Shown here one piece after another: positions 41,106 to 51,854 of a stretch of 64,000 nucleotides of DNA (position 1 is its first letter; each line of letters opens with the position of its first letter). The translations under genes were made by a program, and so were the position numbers. The notes beneath the pieces are model-generated. The model searched no databases. It saw only the letters and a program-made list of their open reading frames with translations, and was not told the origin of the DNA. The stretch lies in the NCBI GenBank assembly GCA_005503085.1, contig SCOI01000014.1, positions 62,001 to 126,000 on the forward strand, written 5' to 3'. The DNA is from Burkholderiales bacterium C2. GTDB taxonomy: Bacteria > Pseudomonadota > Gammaproteobacteria > Burkholderiales > Burkholderiaceae_C.

Positions 41106-42503
41106 TCAGGGCTTGCCCCACAACTCGGCCATGCAGGCCGCGAAGTCGCCGCGGATTCGGTCCTCGGCCGGATGGCGTCCCTGCTGCAGCTGCGGCTGGC
41201 CCGCCACATAGACGTCCTGCCAGGCCCGCTCCTGGCTGGCAAACACCAGGCCGTCGAGCAGGCTGGCCGCAGGCAGGCCCAGCAGGCCCGAAGCCTGGGC
41301 ATCCAGCACCAGGAAGTCGGCCCGGGCGCCCGGGACCAGGCCCCAGCTATCCAGCCCGGCCGGCGCCGCGCTGCCGCGCCGGCAGGCCTCGAACAGGCGC
41401 GCGGCGGTCGAGGGCTCGCGGCGCGGCTGCGCGGCCACATTGCGCTGGCGCAGGCCTAGGCGCTGGCCATACTCGAGCCATCGCAGCTCCTCGACCCAGC
41501 CGCGCGTCACATGGCTGTCCGAACCCAGGCTGATCGGTGCGCCGCTGGCGAGCCAGCCCGGCAGATCACACAGGCCGTCGCCCAGATTGCCCTCGGTACC
41601 GGGGCAGATCACGACACCGGCGCCGCTGGCCGCCACCGCATCAATCTCCTCGGGCAGGCTGTGGGTCGCATGCACCAGCTGCCAGCGCGCATCGGGCGCG
41701 AACTCGCTGCACAACCAGGCCATCGGCCGCTGCCCGGTCGCGGCCAGGCAATCGGCCACCTCCTGCTGCTGCTCGCTGATATGGATATGGATGGGCAGGT
41801 CCGCATCCCCGACCAGCTGTTGCAGCCGGCGGATGTCCTCGGCATGGGCGGCGCGCAGCGAATGCAGGGCCACGCCGGCATTCAGCAGCGGCCGGCCAGC
41901 CGCGTTGAGGCGTCGGCTGGCGGTCCAGACCCAGTCGGCGTCGCTGGCGAAGCGGCGCTGGTCGCGCCGCAGCTCGGCTTGAGCAAAACCGGCATGGGCA
42001 TACAGCACCGGCAGCATCGTCAGGCCCAGCCCGACCTGGGCGGCCGCGTCGGCCAGCGCCCAGCTCATCGCCAGCTCGTCGCCGTTGTTGGGGCCATAGG
42101 CGCTGCCGTCCTCGCGGTGCTGCAGATAGTGGAACTCGCAGACCTGGGTGTAGCCGCCCTTGAGCAGTTCCAGATAGAGCTGGGCCGCGATGGCCTGCAG
42201 CTGGGCCGGCGTGATGCGCAGTGCCAGCCCGTACATGCGGTCGCGCCAGCTCCAGAAGTCATCATCACCGGCCTCGCGCCGCTCGGCCAGGCCGGCGAAG
42301 GCGCGCTGGAAGGCATGGCTGTGGGCATCGACCAGGCTGGGGATCACCGGGCCGTCAAGCCGCAGGGCATCGTCCGGCGCCGGACGACCGGCTTCGAAGC
42401 CGCTCCAGTGCCCCGACGAATTGACATGCATCAAGACCTGGCCCTGCCAGCGCCCGTCAAGCCAGGCCTGCGGTGCCCAGAACTGCTTGGCACCGGTGTT
42501 CAT
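41106..42503 (-). CDS. hutF: Formimidoylglutamate deiminase HutF
   Basis: A 465-residue amidohydrolase converting N-formimidoyl-L-glutamate to N-formyl-L-glutamate and ammonia, the fourth step of the five-step histidine route. The metal ligands sit in 'VDAHSHAFQRAF' (about residues 59-70), 'IHIHISEQ', 'VHATHSLPEEI' and 'SLGSDSHVTRGW'. The 'YTQVCEFHYLQH' block is typical of HutF. Length matches the family (about 450-460). It is the last gene of the hutC-D-I-G-F operon and overlaps hutG by four bases. Confidence 0.95.
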   Translation of the reverse strand: MNTGAKQFWAPQAWLDGRWQGQVLMHVNSSGHWSGFEAGRPAPDDALRLDGPVIPSLVDAHSHAFQRAFAGLAERREAGDDDFWSWRDRMYGLALRITPAQLQAIAAQLYLELLKGGYTQVCEFHYLQHREDGSAYGPNNGDELAMSWALADAAAQVGLGLTMLPVLYAHAGFAQAELRRDQRRFASDADWVWTASRRLNAAGRPLLNAGVALHSLRAAHAEDIRRLQQLVGDADLPIHIHISEQQQEVADCLAATGQRPMAWLCSEFAPDARWQLVHATHSLPEEIDAVAASGAGVVICPGTEGNLGDGLCDLPGWLASGAPISLGSDSHVTRGWVEELRWLEYGQRLGLRQRNVAAQPRREPSTAARLFEACRRGSAAPAGLDSWGLVPGARADFLVLDAQASGLLGLPAASLLDGLVFASQERAWQDVYVAGQPQLQQGRHPAEDRIRGDFAACMAELWGKP

Positions 42504-43303
42504 GCTTTCTTCCAGCTCAGCAGTTGCAGCAACAGCCGGCGCAGCAGCGGCTGCACGCCGGCCGCGGCGGCCTCGTCATAAGCATAGGGCGGCTGTTCCT
42601 GCATATAGCAGCGCCAGCACATCTCCAGCTGCACCGCATGCTGGGCCAGGTCGGGTCGGCCGTAGTGGCGGGTGATGTAGCCGCCCTTGAAGCGGCCATT
42701 GACCACCTGGCTGAAGTCGCCCTGCCCGGCCAGCACCTGACCCAAGGACGCGGTGATGGCAGGGTCGCAGGAGCGGCCCTCGGCCGTGCCCAGGTTCAGA
42801 TCGGGCAGCCTGCCCTCGAACAGCCAGGGCAGCTCGGACTTGATGCTGTGCGCATCGAACAGCAGGGCATAGCCGTGGGCCGCCTTGAGCCGGTCCAGCT
42901 CGGCCTGCAAGGCCTCGTGGTAAGGCCGCCAGTAGGTCTCGCGGCGGCGCAGCTTTTCGGCAGCGTCGGGGGCCTGGCCGTCCAGATACAGCGGCTCGCC
43001 GCTGAAGAAACGGGTCGGGCACAGCTCGGTATTCGATGCCCCCGGATACATCGGCGTGTCCTCGGGTGGGCGGTTCAGATCGATCAGATAGCGCGAGTAG
43101 TGCGGGACGATCAGACCAGCGCCCAGCTCCTGGGCAATGCCGCCGTAAAGACGTTCCAGATGCCAGTCGGTGTCCTCGGTCTGCAGCGCACGGGGCTGGT
43201 AGCGTCCGCGCTGGTCCTCAGGAATGGCGGTGCCCACATGGGGCATGCTGATCAGCAGCGGTGTGCTGCCGCGCTGCAGAGTGAAAACCTTGCTGCTCAT
43301 CAT
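42500..43303 (-). CDS. hutG: N-formylglutamate deformylase HutG
   Basis: A 267-residue enzyme of the N-formylglutamate amidohydrolase family, releasing glutamate and formate in the last step of the HutF/HutG branch. The conserved '[20 protein letters not shown]', '[10 protein letters not shown]', '[17 protein letters not shown]' and '[18 protein letters not shown]' blocks are all visible; the last supplies metal ligands. Two ATG codons open the frame (MMSSKVF). The first overlaps the stop of hutI, so the exact start could be either. The 3' end overlaps hutF. Confidence 0.95.
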   Translation of the reverse strand: MMSSKVFTLQRGSTPLLISMPHVGTAIPEDQRGRYQPRALQTEDTDWHLERLYGGIAQELGAGLIVPHYSRYLIDLNRPPEDTPMYPGASNTELCPTRFFSGEPLYLDGQAPDAAEKLRRRETYWRPYHEALQAELDRLKAAHGYALLFDAHSIKSELPWLFEGRLPDLNLGTAEGRSCDPAITASLGQVLAGQGDFSQVVNGRFKGGYITRHYGRPDLAQHAVQLEMCWRCYMQEQPPYAYDEAAAAGVQPLLRRLLLQLLSWKKA

Positions 43304-44490
43304 CGTATCTTTCCGGCCCGCACTGCCCGGCGCAGCGGGTTGCGGCCAAAGTAGTAAGCCAGTTCATTGGGATGGGCGATGTCCCAGGCACAGAAGTCGG
43401 CGCGCTGGCCCGCGACCAATTGGCCCCGGTCGCCCAGACCCAGGGCTCGGGCGGCGTTGACGGTGACGCCGCGCAGCGCCTCCTCGGGCGTCAGGCGGAA
43501 CAGGGTGCAGGCCATGTTCAGCATCAGCAGCAGGGACAGGGTCGGCGAGGTGCCGGGGTTGTGGTCGGTCGAGATCGCGATAGGCACGCCGGCCTCGCGC
43601 AGCGCCGCCACCGGCGGCAGCTTGGTCTCGCGCAAAAAATAGTAGGCGCCAGGCAGCAGCGTGGCCACCGTGCCGCTGGCCGCCAGCGCGGCAACGCCCT
43701 CGGGGCTCAGGTATTCCAGGTGGTCGCAGCTCAGAGCCTGGTACTCGCAGGCCAGCTGGGTGCCGCCCTGGTCGCTGAGCTGCTCGGCATGCAGCTTGAC
43801 CGGCAGGCCCAGGCGCCTCGCCGTGTCGAAGACACGTCTTGTTTGTGCGGGGGTGAAGCCTATGCCCTCGCAGAAAGCATCGACCGCATCGATCAGGCCT
43901 TGCGCCTGCAACGTACCCATCCAGTCGCAGACGGCCTCAACATAGTCATCCTGCCGGCCCTGGAACTCCGGCGGCAGGGCATGGGCGCCCAGATAGGTGC
44001 AGCACACATCGGCACCGCGCAGCCGGCGCGCGACGCGCAGGCTGCGGGCCTCCGACGCCAGGCTCAGACCGTAGCCGGACTTGATCTCTATCGTCGTGAC
44101 ACCTTCGGCCAGCAAGGCATCGAGTCGGCGCTGGGCCAGCGCCAGCAGCTCGTCCTCGCCGGCCTCGCGGGTGGCAGCCACCGTCGAGCGGATGCCGCCG
44201 CCGGCCCGCGCGATCTCCTCGTAGCTGGCGCCCTGCAGGCGCAGCTCAAACTCGCGGGCGCGCTGGCCGCCGTAAACCAGATGGGTGTGGCAATCGATCA
44301 GGCCCGGCGTCACGACCGCAGCGCCGAGATCGTGCTCGGCGTCGAAGTCCAGGTCCGGGATCTGCTCGGCCTCGCCGACCCACAGCAGCCGCTCACCCTC
44401 GGTGACCAGGGCACCGTCTGCGATCCAGCCCCAGGGCTGATCGCCGGCCATGGTGGCCAGCCGGCCATTGCGCCACACGACCCGGCTCAT
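43300..44490 (-). CDS. hutI: Imidazolonepropionase HutI
   Basis: A 396-residue amidohydrolase opening the imidazolone ring of 4-imidazolone-5-propionate to formimidoylglutamate, the third step of histidine breakdown. Metal-binding motifs: '[20 protein letters not shown]' at about 61-80, '[15 protein letters not shown]', '[12 protein letters not shown]' and '[15 protein letters not shown]'. Length and order are standard. It overlaps hutD upstream and hutG downstream by four bases each, so translation is coupled through the operon. Confidence 0.96.
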   Translation of the reverse strand: MSRVVWRNGRLATMAGDQPWGWIADGALVTEGERLLWVGEAEQIPDLDFDAEHDLGAAVVTPGLIDCHTHLVYGGQRAREFELRLQGASYEEIARAGGGIRSTVAATREAGEDELLALAQRRLDALLAEGVTTIEIKSGYGLSLASEARSLRVARRLRGADVCCTYLGAHALPPEFQGRQDDYVEAVCDWMGTLQAQGLIDAVDAFCEGIGFTPAQTRRVFDTARRLGLPVKLHAEQLSDQGGTQLACEYQALSCDHLEYLSPEGVAALAASGTVATLLPGAYYFLRETKLPPVAALREAGVPIAISTDHNPGTSPTLSLLLMLNMACTLFRLTPEEALRGVTVNAARALGLGDRGQLVAGQRADFCAWDIAHPNELAYYFGRNPLRRAVRAGKIR

Positions 44491-45050
44491 GCTGTCTCTC
44501 CCTCAGCCCTGAGGACCAACCACCAGGCCGCACCCGGCGTCGGGCTGTTGAACTCGCAGCGCTGCGCGACCGGCGCCTCGCACCAGGCCAGGCTCATCGG
44601 TGCCAGGCTCATGCTACGGCCCCCATGACTCAAGACCCCGTCCCAGGCGGTGAACAGGCCCAGCCATTGCACACCCTCGGGCAGCAGCGCGCCGTCGGCC
44701 GGCACGACCTCGACGCGGCCATGGCCGCGCCTGTGCATCAGATTGAAATCGCGCGTCATGCCGTCCAGCAGCCGGCAGTCGGGCGCCAGCGCGCCGTCGA
44801 AGGCCAGCAGCCCATCGCCGCAGCGCAGCGCGCGGCCCAGCAGCTCGACGCCACCACCCTGCAGCACGCCGAACCAGCGATCGACGCCGGGAAAGGCCGA
44901 GAACGGACCGTCGGCCTCTATATCGGCGACGCTGATGCGCAGCAGCCATTGATCGGGCCGCGGCCAGGCCAGCAGCTCGCGGGTCCAGCCGCCCCCGTTC
45001 TTCCAGCGCTGCGGCGCCAGGTCTTGTGCGGAAACCGTGCTCCAACTCAT
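44487..45050 (-). CDS. hutD: HutD family cupin protein
   Basis: A 187-residue cupin-fold protein of the HutD/Ves family, common in hut operons, thought to tune histidine-pathway flux by binding a pathway intermediate such as formylglutamate, rather than being an enzyme. It has the family opening '[20 protein letters not shown]' and '[20 protein letters not shown]', followed by '[16 protein letters not shown]'. The start overlaps the stop of hutC and the end overlaps hutI, both by four bases. Confidence 0.92.
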   Translation of the reverse strand: MSWSTVSAQDLAPQRWKNGGGWTRELLAWPRPDQWLLRISVADIEADGPFSAFPGVDRWFGVLQGGGVELLGRALRCGDGLLAFDGALAPDCRLLDGMTRDFNLMHRRGHGRVEVVPADGALLPEGVQWLGLFTAWDGVLSHGGRSMSLAPMSLAWCEAPVAQRCEFNSPTPGAAWWLVLRAEGETA

Positions 45051-45766
45051 GCCTGAAAACTCCCCTCGAGCAAGTAACGAGATCCCGGATGGGTCAGTCG
45101 CACCGTCGTCACGGTCAGCCCGCGGCTGAAGGTGCGGCGTTTGACGACCAGGCAGGGGTCGCGCTTGCCAATGCCCAGCAGCCGGGCTTCCAGTTCGCTG
45201 GGCAAGGTCGATTCAATCGTATACCGAGCCTCGGACAGCGGCGCCACTTCCAGCAGATAGTGGGTCGGCGTTACCGTCGCGAAGTCCAAGCCCAGATAGT
45301 CGGGCGCGCAGGCCGGGTTCACCAGCCGGTCCTCGCACTGAATCGCGACCCCGTTCTCCAGATGGACGATGACGCTGTGGAACAGCATGGCGCCGGCCTT
45401 CAGGCCGAAGTCGGCCGCCTGTTCGGTCGTGGCCTTGAGCCGCTCCAGCAGGTGCACGCGCGACTCGTGGCGATGGCCGCGCGCGGCGATCTCGTCATGC
45501 ACATCGCGCACCGTCAGGGTGCTGGAGATGCGGTGCAGCTGGGCCACGAAGGTGCCGACCCCCTGCACCCGCTCGATCATGCCCTCCTGGCTCAGCTCGC
45601 GCAGCGCGCGGTTGACCGTCATGCGGCTGACGCCGAACTGCGCCACCAGCTCGGCCTCCGAGGGCAGCAGATCGCCGGCCACCCAGTGGCCGGACGCGAT
45701 GTGCTCGCGCAAATGATTCTTGACCTTCAGGTACTGCGGCGCCGGTGCGCTTGTGCTGCTTGCCAT
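45047..45766 (-). CDS. hutC: Histidine utilisation repressor HutC
   Basis: A 239-residue GntR-family repressor. The N-terminal winged helix (residues about 8-75) shows 'YLKVKNHLREHIASGHWVAG', 'SEAELVAQFGVSRMTVNRAL' and 'RVQGVGTFVAQ'. The C-terminal UTRA effector domain (about 95-235) binds urocanate in this family. Of three in-frame ATGs, the start at 45766 is preferred: AGGA lies eight bases upstream, while the ATG at 45775 has no spacing to its ribosome-like site and the one at 45802 would place the operator inside the gene. It heads the leftward operon and is divergent from hutU. Confidence 0.93.
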   Translation of the reverse strand: MASSTSAPAPQYLKVKNHLREHIASGHWVAGDLLPSEAELVAQFGVSRMTVNRALRELSQEGMIERVQGVGTFVAQLHRISSTLTVRDVHDEIAARGHRHESRVHLLERLKATTEQAADFGLKAGAMLFHSVIVHLENGVAIQCEDRLVNPACAPDYLGLDFATVTPTHYLLEVAPLSEARYTIESTLPSELEARLLGIGKRDPCLVVKRRTFSRGLTVTTVRLTHPGSRYLLEGSFQA

Positions 45767-45780
45767 GTCGCCCATCCTAC

Positions 45781-45809
45781 TTGACTGTACTTGTATAGAC
45801 AACTAAAGT
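45781..45809 (+). promoter_or_regulatory. hutU promoter with HutC operator in its spacer
   Basis: TTGACT (45781-45786) and TAAAGT (45804-45809) form a sigma-70-type -35/-10 pair with a 17-base spacer. Inside the spacer lies the dyad TTGTATAGACAA (45791-45802), with the TTGT/ACAA ends and A/T-rich centre of known HutC sites (CTTGTATATACAAG-like). Bound HutC would block polymerase at hutU and, from its position between the divergent genes, probably also control hutC itself. Confidence 0.75.
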
Positions 45810-45842
45810 TCGCGCCATTCCTTCCAGCCCCAGGAGATCCGC

Positions 45843-47525
<1,683 letters not shown>

Positions 47526-47538
47526 GAAGGAAAAGAAG

Positions 47539-49083
47539 ATGAACTTGGAAATCACTCCGGGCGAGCTGACGCTCGATCAGCTGCGCGCGATCCGCAACGG
47601 CAACATCACACTCAGCCTGCACGCCAGCGCTACCGACATCATCCGCCGCAGCGCCGCCGTCGTGCAGGCCGCAGCGGCCGGCGACGCGCCGGTCTACGGC
47701 GTCAACACCGGCTTCGGCAAGCTGGCCAGCACCCGCATCAGCAAGGAAGACCTGGCCACGCTGCAGCGCAATCTGATCCGCTCGCACTGCGTCGGCGTCG
47801 GCGCGCCGCTGGCACCCTCGGTCGTGCGCCTGATGCTGGCCACCAAGGCAGCGTCGCTCGCGCGCGGCTTCTCCGGCGTGCGCGAAGAGGTCGTGCAATG
47901 CCTGCTCGACGCCTTCAACGCCGGCCTGGTGCCCTATGTGCCGGCGCAAGGCTCGGTCGGTGCCTCGGGCGATCTGGCCCCGCTGTCGCACATGACCCTG
48001 GCCCTGATGGGCGAGGGTGAGATGCTGGTCGATGGCCAGCGCCGCCCGGCGCTGGCCGAACTCGAGAAGGCCGGCGTCAAGCCGCTGGTGCTGCAGGCCA
48101 AGGAGGGCCTGGCCCTGATCAACGGCACCCAGACCTCGACCGCGCTGGCGCTGGAAGGGCTGCTGCGTTTCGAGAAGGTCTATGCCTCGGCCATCGTCTC
48201 GGGCGCGCTGAGCCTGGACGCCGCGCGGGGCAGCGATGGTCCCTTCGATCCCCGCATCCATGCGGTGCGCGGCCAGCCCGGCCAGATCGAGGCCGCCCAG
48301 GCCTACCGCCAGATCCTGGCCGGCAGCGAGATCCGCGCCTCGCACCGCGAAGGCGACGAGCGCGTGCAGGACCCCTACTGCCTGCGCTGCCAGCCCCAGG
48401 TGATGGGGGCCTGCCTCGACCAGGCCCGCTATGTGCGCGATGTGCTGCTGCGCGAAGCGAACGCGGTCACCGACAACCCGCTGGTCTTCGCCAACGAGGA
48501 CGGCAGCGCCGCCATGGTGTCGGGTGGCAACTTCCACGCCGAGCCGGTGGCCCTGGCCGCCGATGCGCTGGCCTGCGCAATCGCCGAGGTCGGCGCGATC
48601 GCCGAGCGCCGCATCGCGATGCTGATCGACACCAGCGTCTCCCGCCTGCCGCCCTTCCTGACCGAGAACGCCGGCCTCAATTCCGGTTTCATGATCGCCC
48701 ATGTGACCGCCGCCGCGCTGGCCAGCGAGAACAAGAGCCTGGCACACCCGGCCAGCGTGGACTCCATCCCCACCAGCGCCAACCAGGAAGACCATGTGTC
48801 CATGGCCACCTTTGGCGCGCGCCGGCTAGGCCCCATGCTGGACAACACCGCCCACATCATCGGCATCGAGCTGCTGGCGGCCTCGCAAGGCATCGAGTTT
48901 CTGCGCCCGCTGAAGAGCTCGCGCGCGCTCGAAGAGGTGCATGCCCTGGTGCGCAGCGCCTGCCCGCCGATGCCCGAGGACCACTACCTGGCCCCGGACA
49001 TCGAGCGTGCGACCGAGCTGGTGTTTGCCGGCGAGCTGGCACGACTCGTGCAAAGGGAAGGCAGCATCGTCGTGCTGCCCTGA
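47539..49083 (+). CDS. hutH: Histidine ammonia-lyase HutH
   Basis: A 514-residue enzyme deaminating histidine to urocanate, the first step of the pathway. The prosthetic MIO group forms from Ala142-Ser143-Gly144 within '[15 protein letters not shown]'. Other family motifs are '[14 protein letters not shown]' (catalytic Tyr53) and '[18 protein letters not shown]'. Length is standard. It follows hutU closely, and an intrinsic terminator lies 25 bases after its stop. Confidence 0.97.
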   Translation: MNLEITPGELTLDQLRAIRNGNITLSLHASATDIIRRSAAVVQAAAAGDAPVYGVNTGFGKLASTRISKEDLATLQRNLIRSHCVGVGAPLAPSVVRLMLATKAASLARGFSGVREEVVQCLLDAFNAGLVPYVPAQGSVGASGDLAPLSHMTLALMGEGEMLVDGQRRPALAELEKAGVKPLVLQAKEGLALINGTQTSTALALEGLLRFEKVYASAIVSGALSLDAARGSDGPFDPRIHAVRGQPGQIEAAQAYRQILAGSEIRASHREGDERVQDPYCLRCQPQVMGACLDQARYVRDVLLREANAVTDNPLVFANEDGSAAMVSGGNFHAEPVALAADALACAIAEVGAIAERRIAMLIDTSVSRLPPFLTENAGLNSGFMIAHVTAAALASENKSLAHPASVDSIPTSANQEDHVSMATFGARRLGPMLDNTAHIIGIELLAASQGIEFLRPLKSSRALEEVHALVRSACPPMPEDHYLAPDIERATELVFAGELARLVQREGSIVVLP

Positions 49084-49107
49084 GCCTGCCCAACAGCAGC
49101 AGCAAGG

Positions 49108-49131
49108 AGCCGGCCGCGTGCCGGCTTTTTT
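49108..49131 (+). terminator. Rho-independent terminator after hutH
   Basis: A perfect 7-bp stem AGCCGGC/GCCGGCT (49108-49114 and 49120-49126) with a 5-base loop and a run of six T. It separates hutUH from the downstream ABC transporter genes. Confidence 0.9.
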
Positions 49132-49214
49132 GCGCCACCCCGGGTGAATCCCGGGGACGCAAACCAGGCGGCACGCACCATGATGGACACCCCTGCCACG
49201 GAGAACCGCTGACC

Positions 49215-50162
49215 ATGAAGAAGACGCTGTCGCTGCTTGCCCTTGCCGCTTCGCTTGCCACCGCCGCCCAGGCCCAGGAGACCAAGGTCGGCGTCGGCAT
49301 CTCCGGCTGGACCGGATTCGCGCCGCTGACCCTGGCCAAGGAGGCCGGCATCTTCAAGAAGAACGGCCTGGACGTCAGCATCAAGAAGATCCCGCAGAAG
49401 GACCGCCATCTGGCGATCGCCTCCGGTGATGTGCAGTGCGCGGCAACGACGGTCGAGACCTGGATCGTCTGGAACGCCAATGGCGTGGCCACCACTCAAA
49501 TCTTCCAGCTCGACAAGAGCTTCGGCGCCGACGGCATGATCGTCAAACCCGGCATCGCCAAGATCGCCGACCTGAAGGGCAAGACCGTAGCCGCCAGCGC
49601 GCCGGGCACCGCGCCCTATTTCGGCCTGGCCTGGATGCTGAAGAAGAACGGGGTCTCGATCAAGGACGTCAAGGTCGTCAATCTGGAGCCGCAGGCCGCC
49701 GCCAATGCCTTCATCGCGGGCACCGGCGGTCTGGATGCGGGCATGACTTACGAGCCCTATCTCTCCGGCGTGCGCGCCAAGCCCGAGGCCGGCACCATCA
49801 TCGCGACCACGCTGGACTATCCGATGGTGATGGACACCTTTGGCTGCACACCCAAGTTCCTGGCCGAGAACCCCAAGGCCGCCAAGGCCCTGGCCGACAG
49901 CTACTTCGAGGCGCTGGAGCTGATCAAGAAAGACCCGAAGAAGAGCTTCGAAATCATGGGCGCCGACGTCAAGCAAAGCGGCGAGGCGTTTGAAAAGAGC
50001 CAGGCCTATCTGCGCTGGCAGGACAAGGCCGCCAACCAGAAGTTCTTCGCTGGCGAGCATGCGGCCTTCAGCAAGGAAGCGGCGGACCTCTTGCTGGAGG
50101 TGGGCATCATCAAGGCCATCCCGGACCTGAGCAAGCTGGCCGACACGCGCTTCATCCAATAA
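49215..50162 (+). CDS. ABC transporter substrate-binding protein, NMT1/TauA-like
   Basis: A 315-residue periplasmic binding protein with a signal peptide (MKKTLSLLALAASLATAAQA). The entry motif 'VGISGWTGFAPLTLAKEAGI' and 'FKKNGLDVSIKKIP' are typical of the NMT1/SsuA/TauA cluster, which binds sulfonates, nitrate, pyrimidine precursors and related compounds. The later 'LKGKTVAASAPGTAPYFGLA' and 'LEPQAAANAFIAG' are also usual. The substrate is not certain; placement beside the hut genes hints at a histidine-related or other nitrogenous compound. GGAGA precedes the ATG, and the permease gene follows after 6 bases. Confidence 0.88.
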   Translation: MKKTLSLLALAASLATAAQAQETKVGVGISGWTGFAPLTLAKEAGIFKKNGLDVSIKKIPQKDRHLAIASGDVQCAATTVETWIVWNANGVATTQIFQLDKSFGADGMIVKPGIAKIADLKGKTVAASAPGTAPYFGLAWMLKKNGVSIKDVKVVNLEPQAAANAFIAGTGGLDAGMTYEPYLSGVRAKPEAGTIIATTLDYPMVMDTFGCTPKFLAENPKAAKALADSYFEALELIKKDPKKSFEIMGADVKQSGEAFEKSQAYLRWQDKAANQKFFAGEHAAFSKEAADLLLEVGIIKAIPDLSKLADTRFIQ

Positions 50163-50168
50163 GTCAGC

Positions 50169-50948
50169 ATGCGGCCACTGCAAGCGGTATCGCCCGGGGC
50201 CCGCGTGGCCCTGGGTCTGTCTTTCTTCGTCCTCTTCGTCGCCGTCTGGGCCCTCGCCACCTTCGGCGGCTTTGTCGAGAAGACCTTTCTGGCCGACCCG
50301 CTGAGCATGCTTCGTTCAGGCTATGTGCTGCTGACCGAGATGGGCTTCGCGGTCGACATAGCCATGACGGTCTGGCGGGTGCTCGGCGGCTTTGTGATCG
50401 CGGCCGTACTGGCGCTTCCGCTGGGCGTGCTGATGGGGGCCTACAAGTCCATCGAGGCCTTCTTCGAGCCCTTTGTCTCCTTCGCCCGCTACCTGCCGGC
50501 CTCGGCCTTCATCCCGCTCTTGATGCTGTGGGTGGGCATCGGCGAGGCGCAGAAGCTGGCGGTGATCTTCATCGGCAGCTTCTTCCAGCTGACCCTGATG
50601 ATTGCGGTGACGGTGGGCAATACCCGGCGCGATCTGGTTGAGGCCGCCTACACGCTGGGCGTCTCGGACGCCGGCCTGCTCAAGCGCGTGCTGCTGCCCG
50701 GGGCCGCACCCGAGATCGCAGAGATCCTGCGCATGGTGCTGGGCTGGGCCTGGACCTATGTGATCGTGGCCGAGCTGATCGGCGCCTCCAGCGGCATCGG
50801 CCACATGATCACCGACAGCCAGGCCCTCCTGGCCACCGACCAGATCATCTTCGGCATCATCGTGATCGGCCTGATCGGCCTGGTCAGCGACTACGCCTTC
50901 AAGGCCGCGAACCGCGCGCTGTTTCCGTGGGCGCAGCTAGGTAAATGA
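50169..50948 (+). CDS. ABC transporter permease, TauC/SsuC-like
   Basis: A 259-residue inner-membrane permease with about six predicted helices, starting with a helix at about residues 14-36 (VALGLSFFVLFVAVWALATF). The EAA-type ATPase-contact loop is 'EAAYTLGVSDAGLLKRVLLP' near residues 158-177. The pattern 'PASAFIPLLMLWVGIGEAQK' is the standard TauC/SsuC core. It sits between its binding protein (6-base gap) and ATPase gene (4-base overlap, ATGA). Confidence 0.92.
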   Translation: MRPLQAVSPGARVALGLSFFVLFVAVWALATFGGFVEKTFLADPLSMLRSGYVLLTEMGFAVDIAMTVWRVLGGFVIAAVLALPLGVLMGAYKSIEAFFEPFVSFARYLPASAFIPLLMLWVGIGEAQKLAVIFIGSFFQLTLMIAVTVGNTRRDLVEAAYTLGVSDAGLLKRVLLPGAAPEIAEILRMVLGWAWTYVIVAELIGASSGIGHMITDSQALLATDQIIFGIIVIGLIGLVSDYAFKAANRALFPWAQLGK

Positions 50949-51730
50949 GCGACAACAACATCCTGTCCGTGCGCGGCGTCTCGCGCACCTTCACCACCGC
51001 CGGCGGCCAGCAAACCGTGGCCCTGCAGGCCACCGATCTGGACGTGGCCGAGAACGACTTCGTCACCATCCTTGGCCCCTCGGGCTGCGGCAAGAGCACC
51101 TTGCTGCGCATCGTTGCCGGGCTCGACGCGCCCAGCGGAGGTCATGTCTTGCTGGACGGGCGGGCCGTCACCGGCCCCGGCGCCGACCGCGGCATGGTGT
51201 TCCAGAGCTACACCCTGTTCCCCTGGCTGACGGTGCTGGACAATGTCTGCTTCGGCCTGCGCGAGCGCGGCATGGCACGTGCCCAGGCGGTCGAGATCGC
51301 CCAGGGCTTTCTGGCCCAGGTGGGCCTGGCCAGCTTCGACAAGCACTACCCCAAGCAGCTCTCCGGTGGCATGCAGCAGCGCACCGCGCTGGCCCGGGCC
51401 TTGGCCAACCAGCCGCGCATGCTGCTGATGGACGAGCCCTTCGGCGCGCTGGACCACCAGACCCGCGAGCTGATGCAGGAACTGCTGCTGGGCATCTGGG
51501 AACGCGAGCGCAAGACGGTGCTGTTCGTGACCCACGACATCGACGAGGCCATCTTCATGGGCTCGCGCGTGGTCGTGATGAGCGCCCGGCCCGGCCGCAT
51601 CAAGAGCGACCTGCCCTCGCCCTTTCCTCATCCGCGCCACTATTCGATCAAGACCGCACCCGAGTTCGCCGCGCTCAAGCGCGAGCTGACCGAGCAGTTG
51701 CGGGTCGAGGTGCTGGCGGCCCAGGCCTGA
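50945..51730 (+). CDS. ABC transporter ATP-binding protein, TauB/SsuB-like
   Basis: A 261-residue ATPase. Walker A is GPSGCGKST (about residues 45-53), the Q-loop 'VFQSYTLFPWLTVLDNV', signature LSGGMQQR, Walker B 'LLMDEPFGALD' and H-loop 'FVTHDIDEAI'. The 'SYTLFPWLTV' sequence is typical of the nitrate/sulfonate/taurine clade. It overlaps the permease stop by four bases and completes a three-gene transporter. Confidence 0.94.
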   Translation: MSDNNILSVRGVSRTFTTAGGQQTVALQATDLDVAENDFVTILGPSGCGKSTLLRIVAGLDAPSGGHVLLDGRAVTGPGADRGMVFQSYTLFPWLTVLDNVCFGLRERGMARAQAVEIAQGFLAQVGLASFDKHYPKQLSGGMQQRTALARALANQPRMLLMDEPFGALDHQTRELMQELLLGIWERERKTVLFVTHDIDEAIFMGSRVVVMSARPGRIKSDLPSPFPHPRHYSIKTAPEFAALKRELTEQLRVEVLAAQA

Positions 51731-51854
51731 GAGGCGCGTCGTCCGTCGGCCACCGCTGCGGACTGTCCTGCTGCGGCTGCAGTCTGTCACAGCCGGCTCG
51801 CCGGCCGCACCGCGGCGGGCCATAGTGCACGACCGTCGCAACCGGATCCCTGCC
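51731..51854 (+). other. Intergenic stretch with GC-rich dyads
   Basis: A 124-base gap between the ABC ATPase and rhodanese genes. It holds GC-rich inverted repeats (for example GCCGGC around 51792-51806), but no T-tailed terminator and no clear promoter. Confidence 0.3.
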
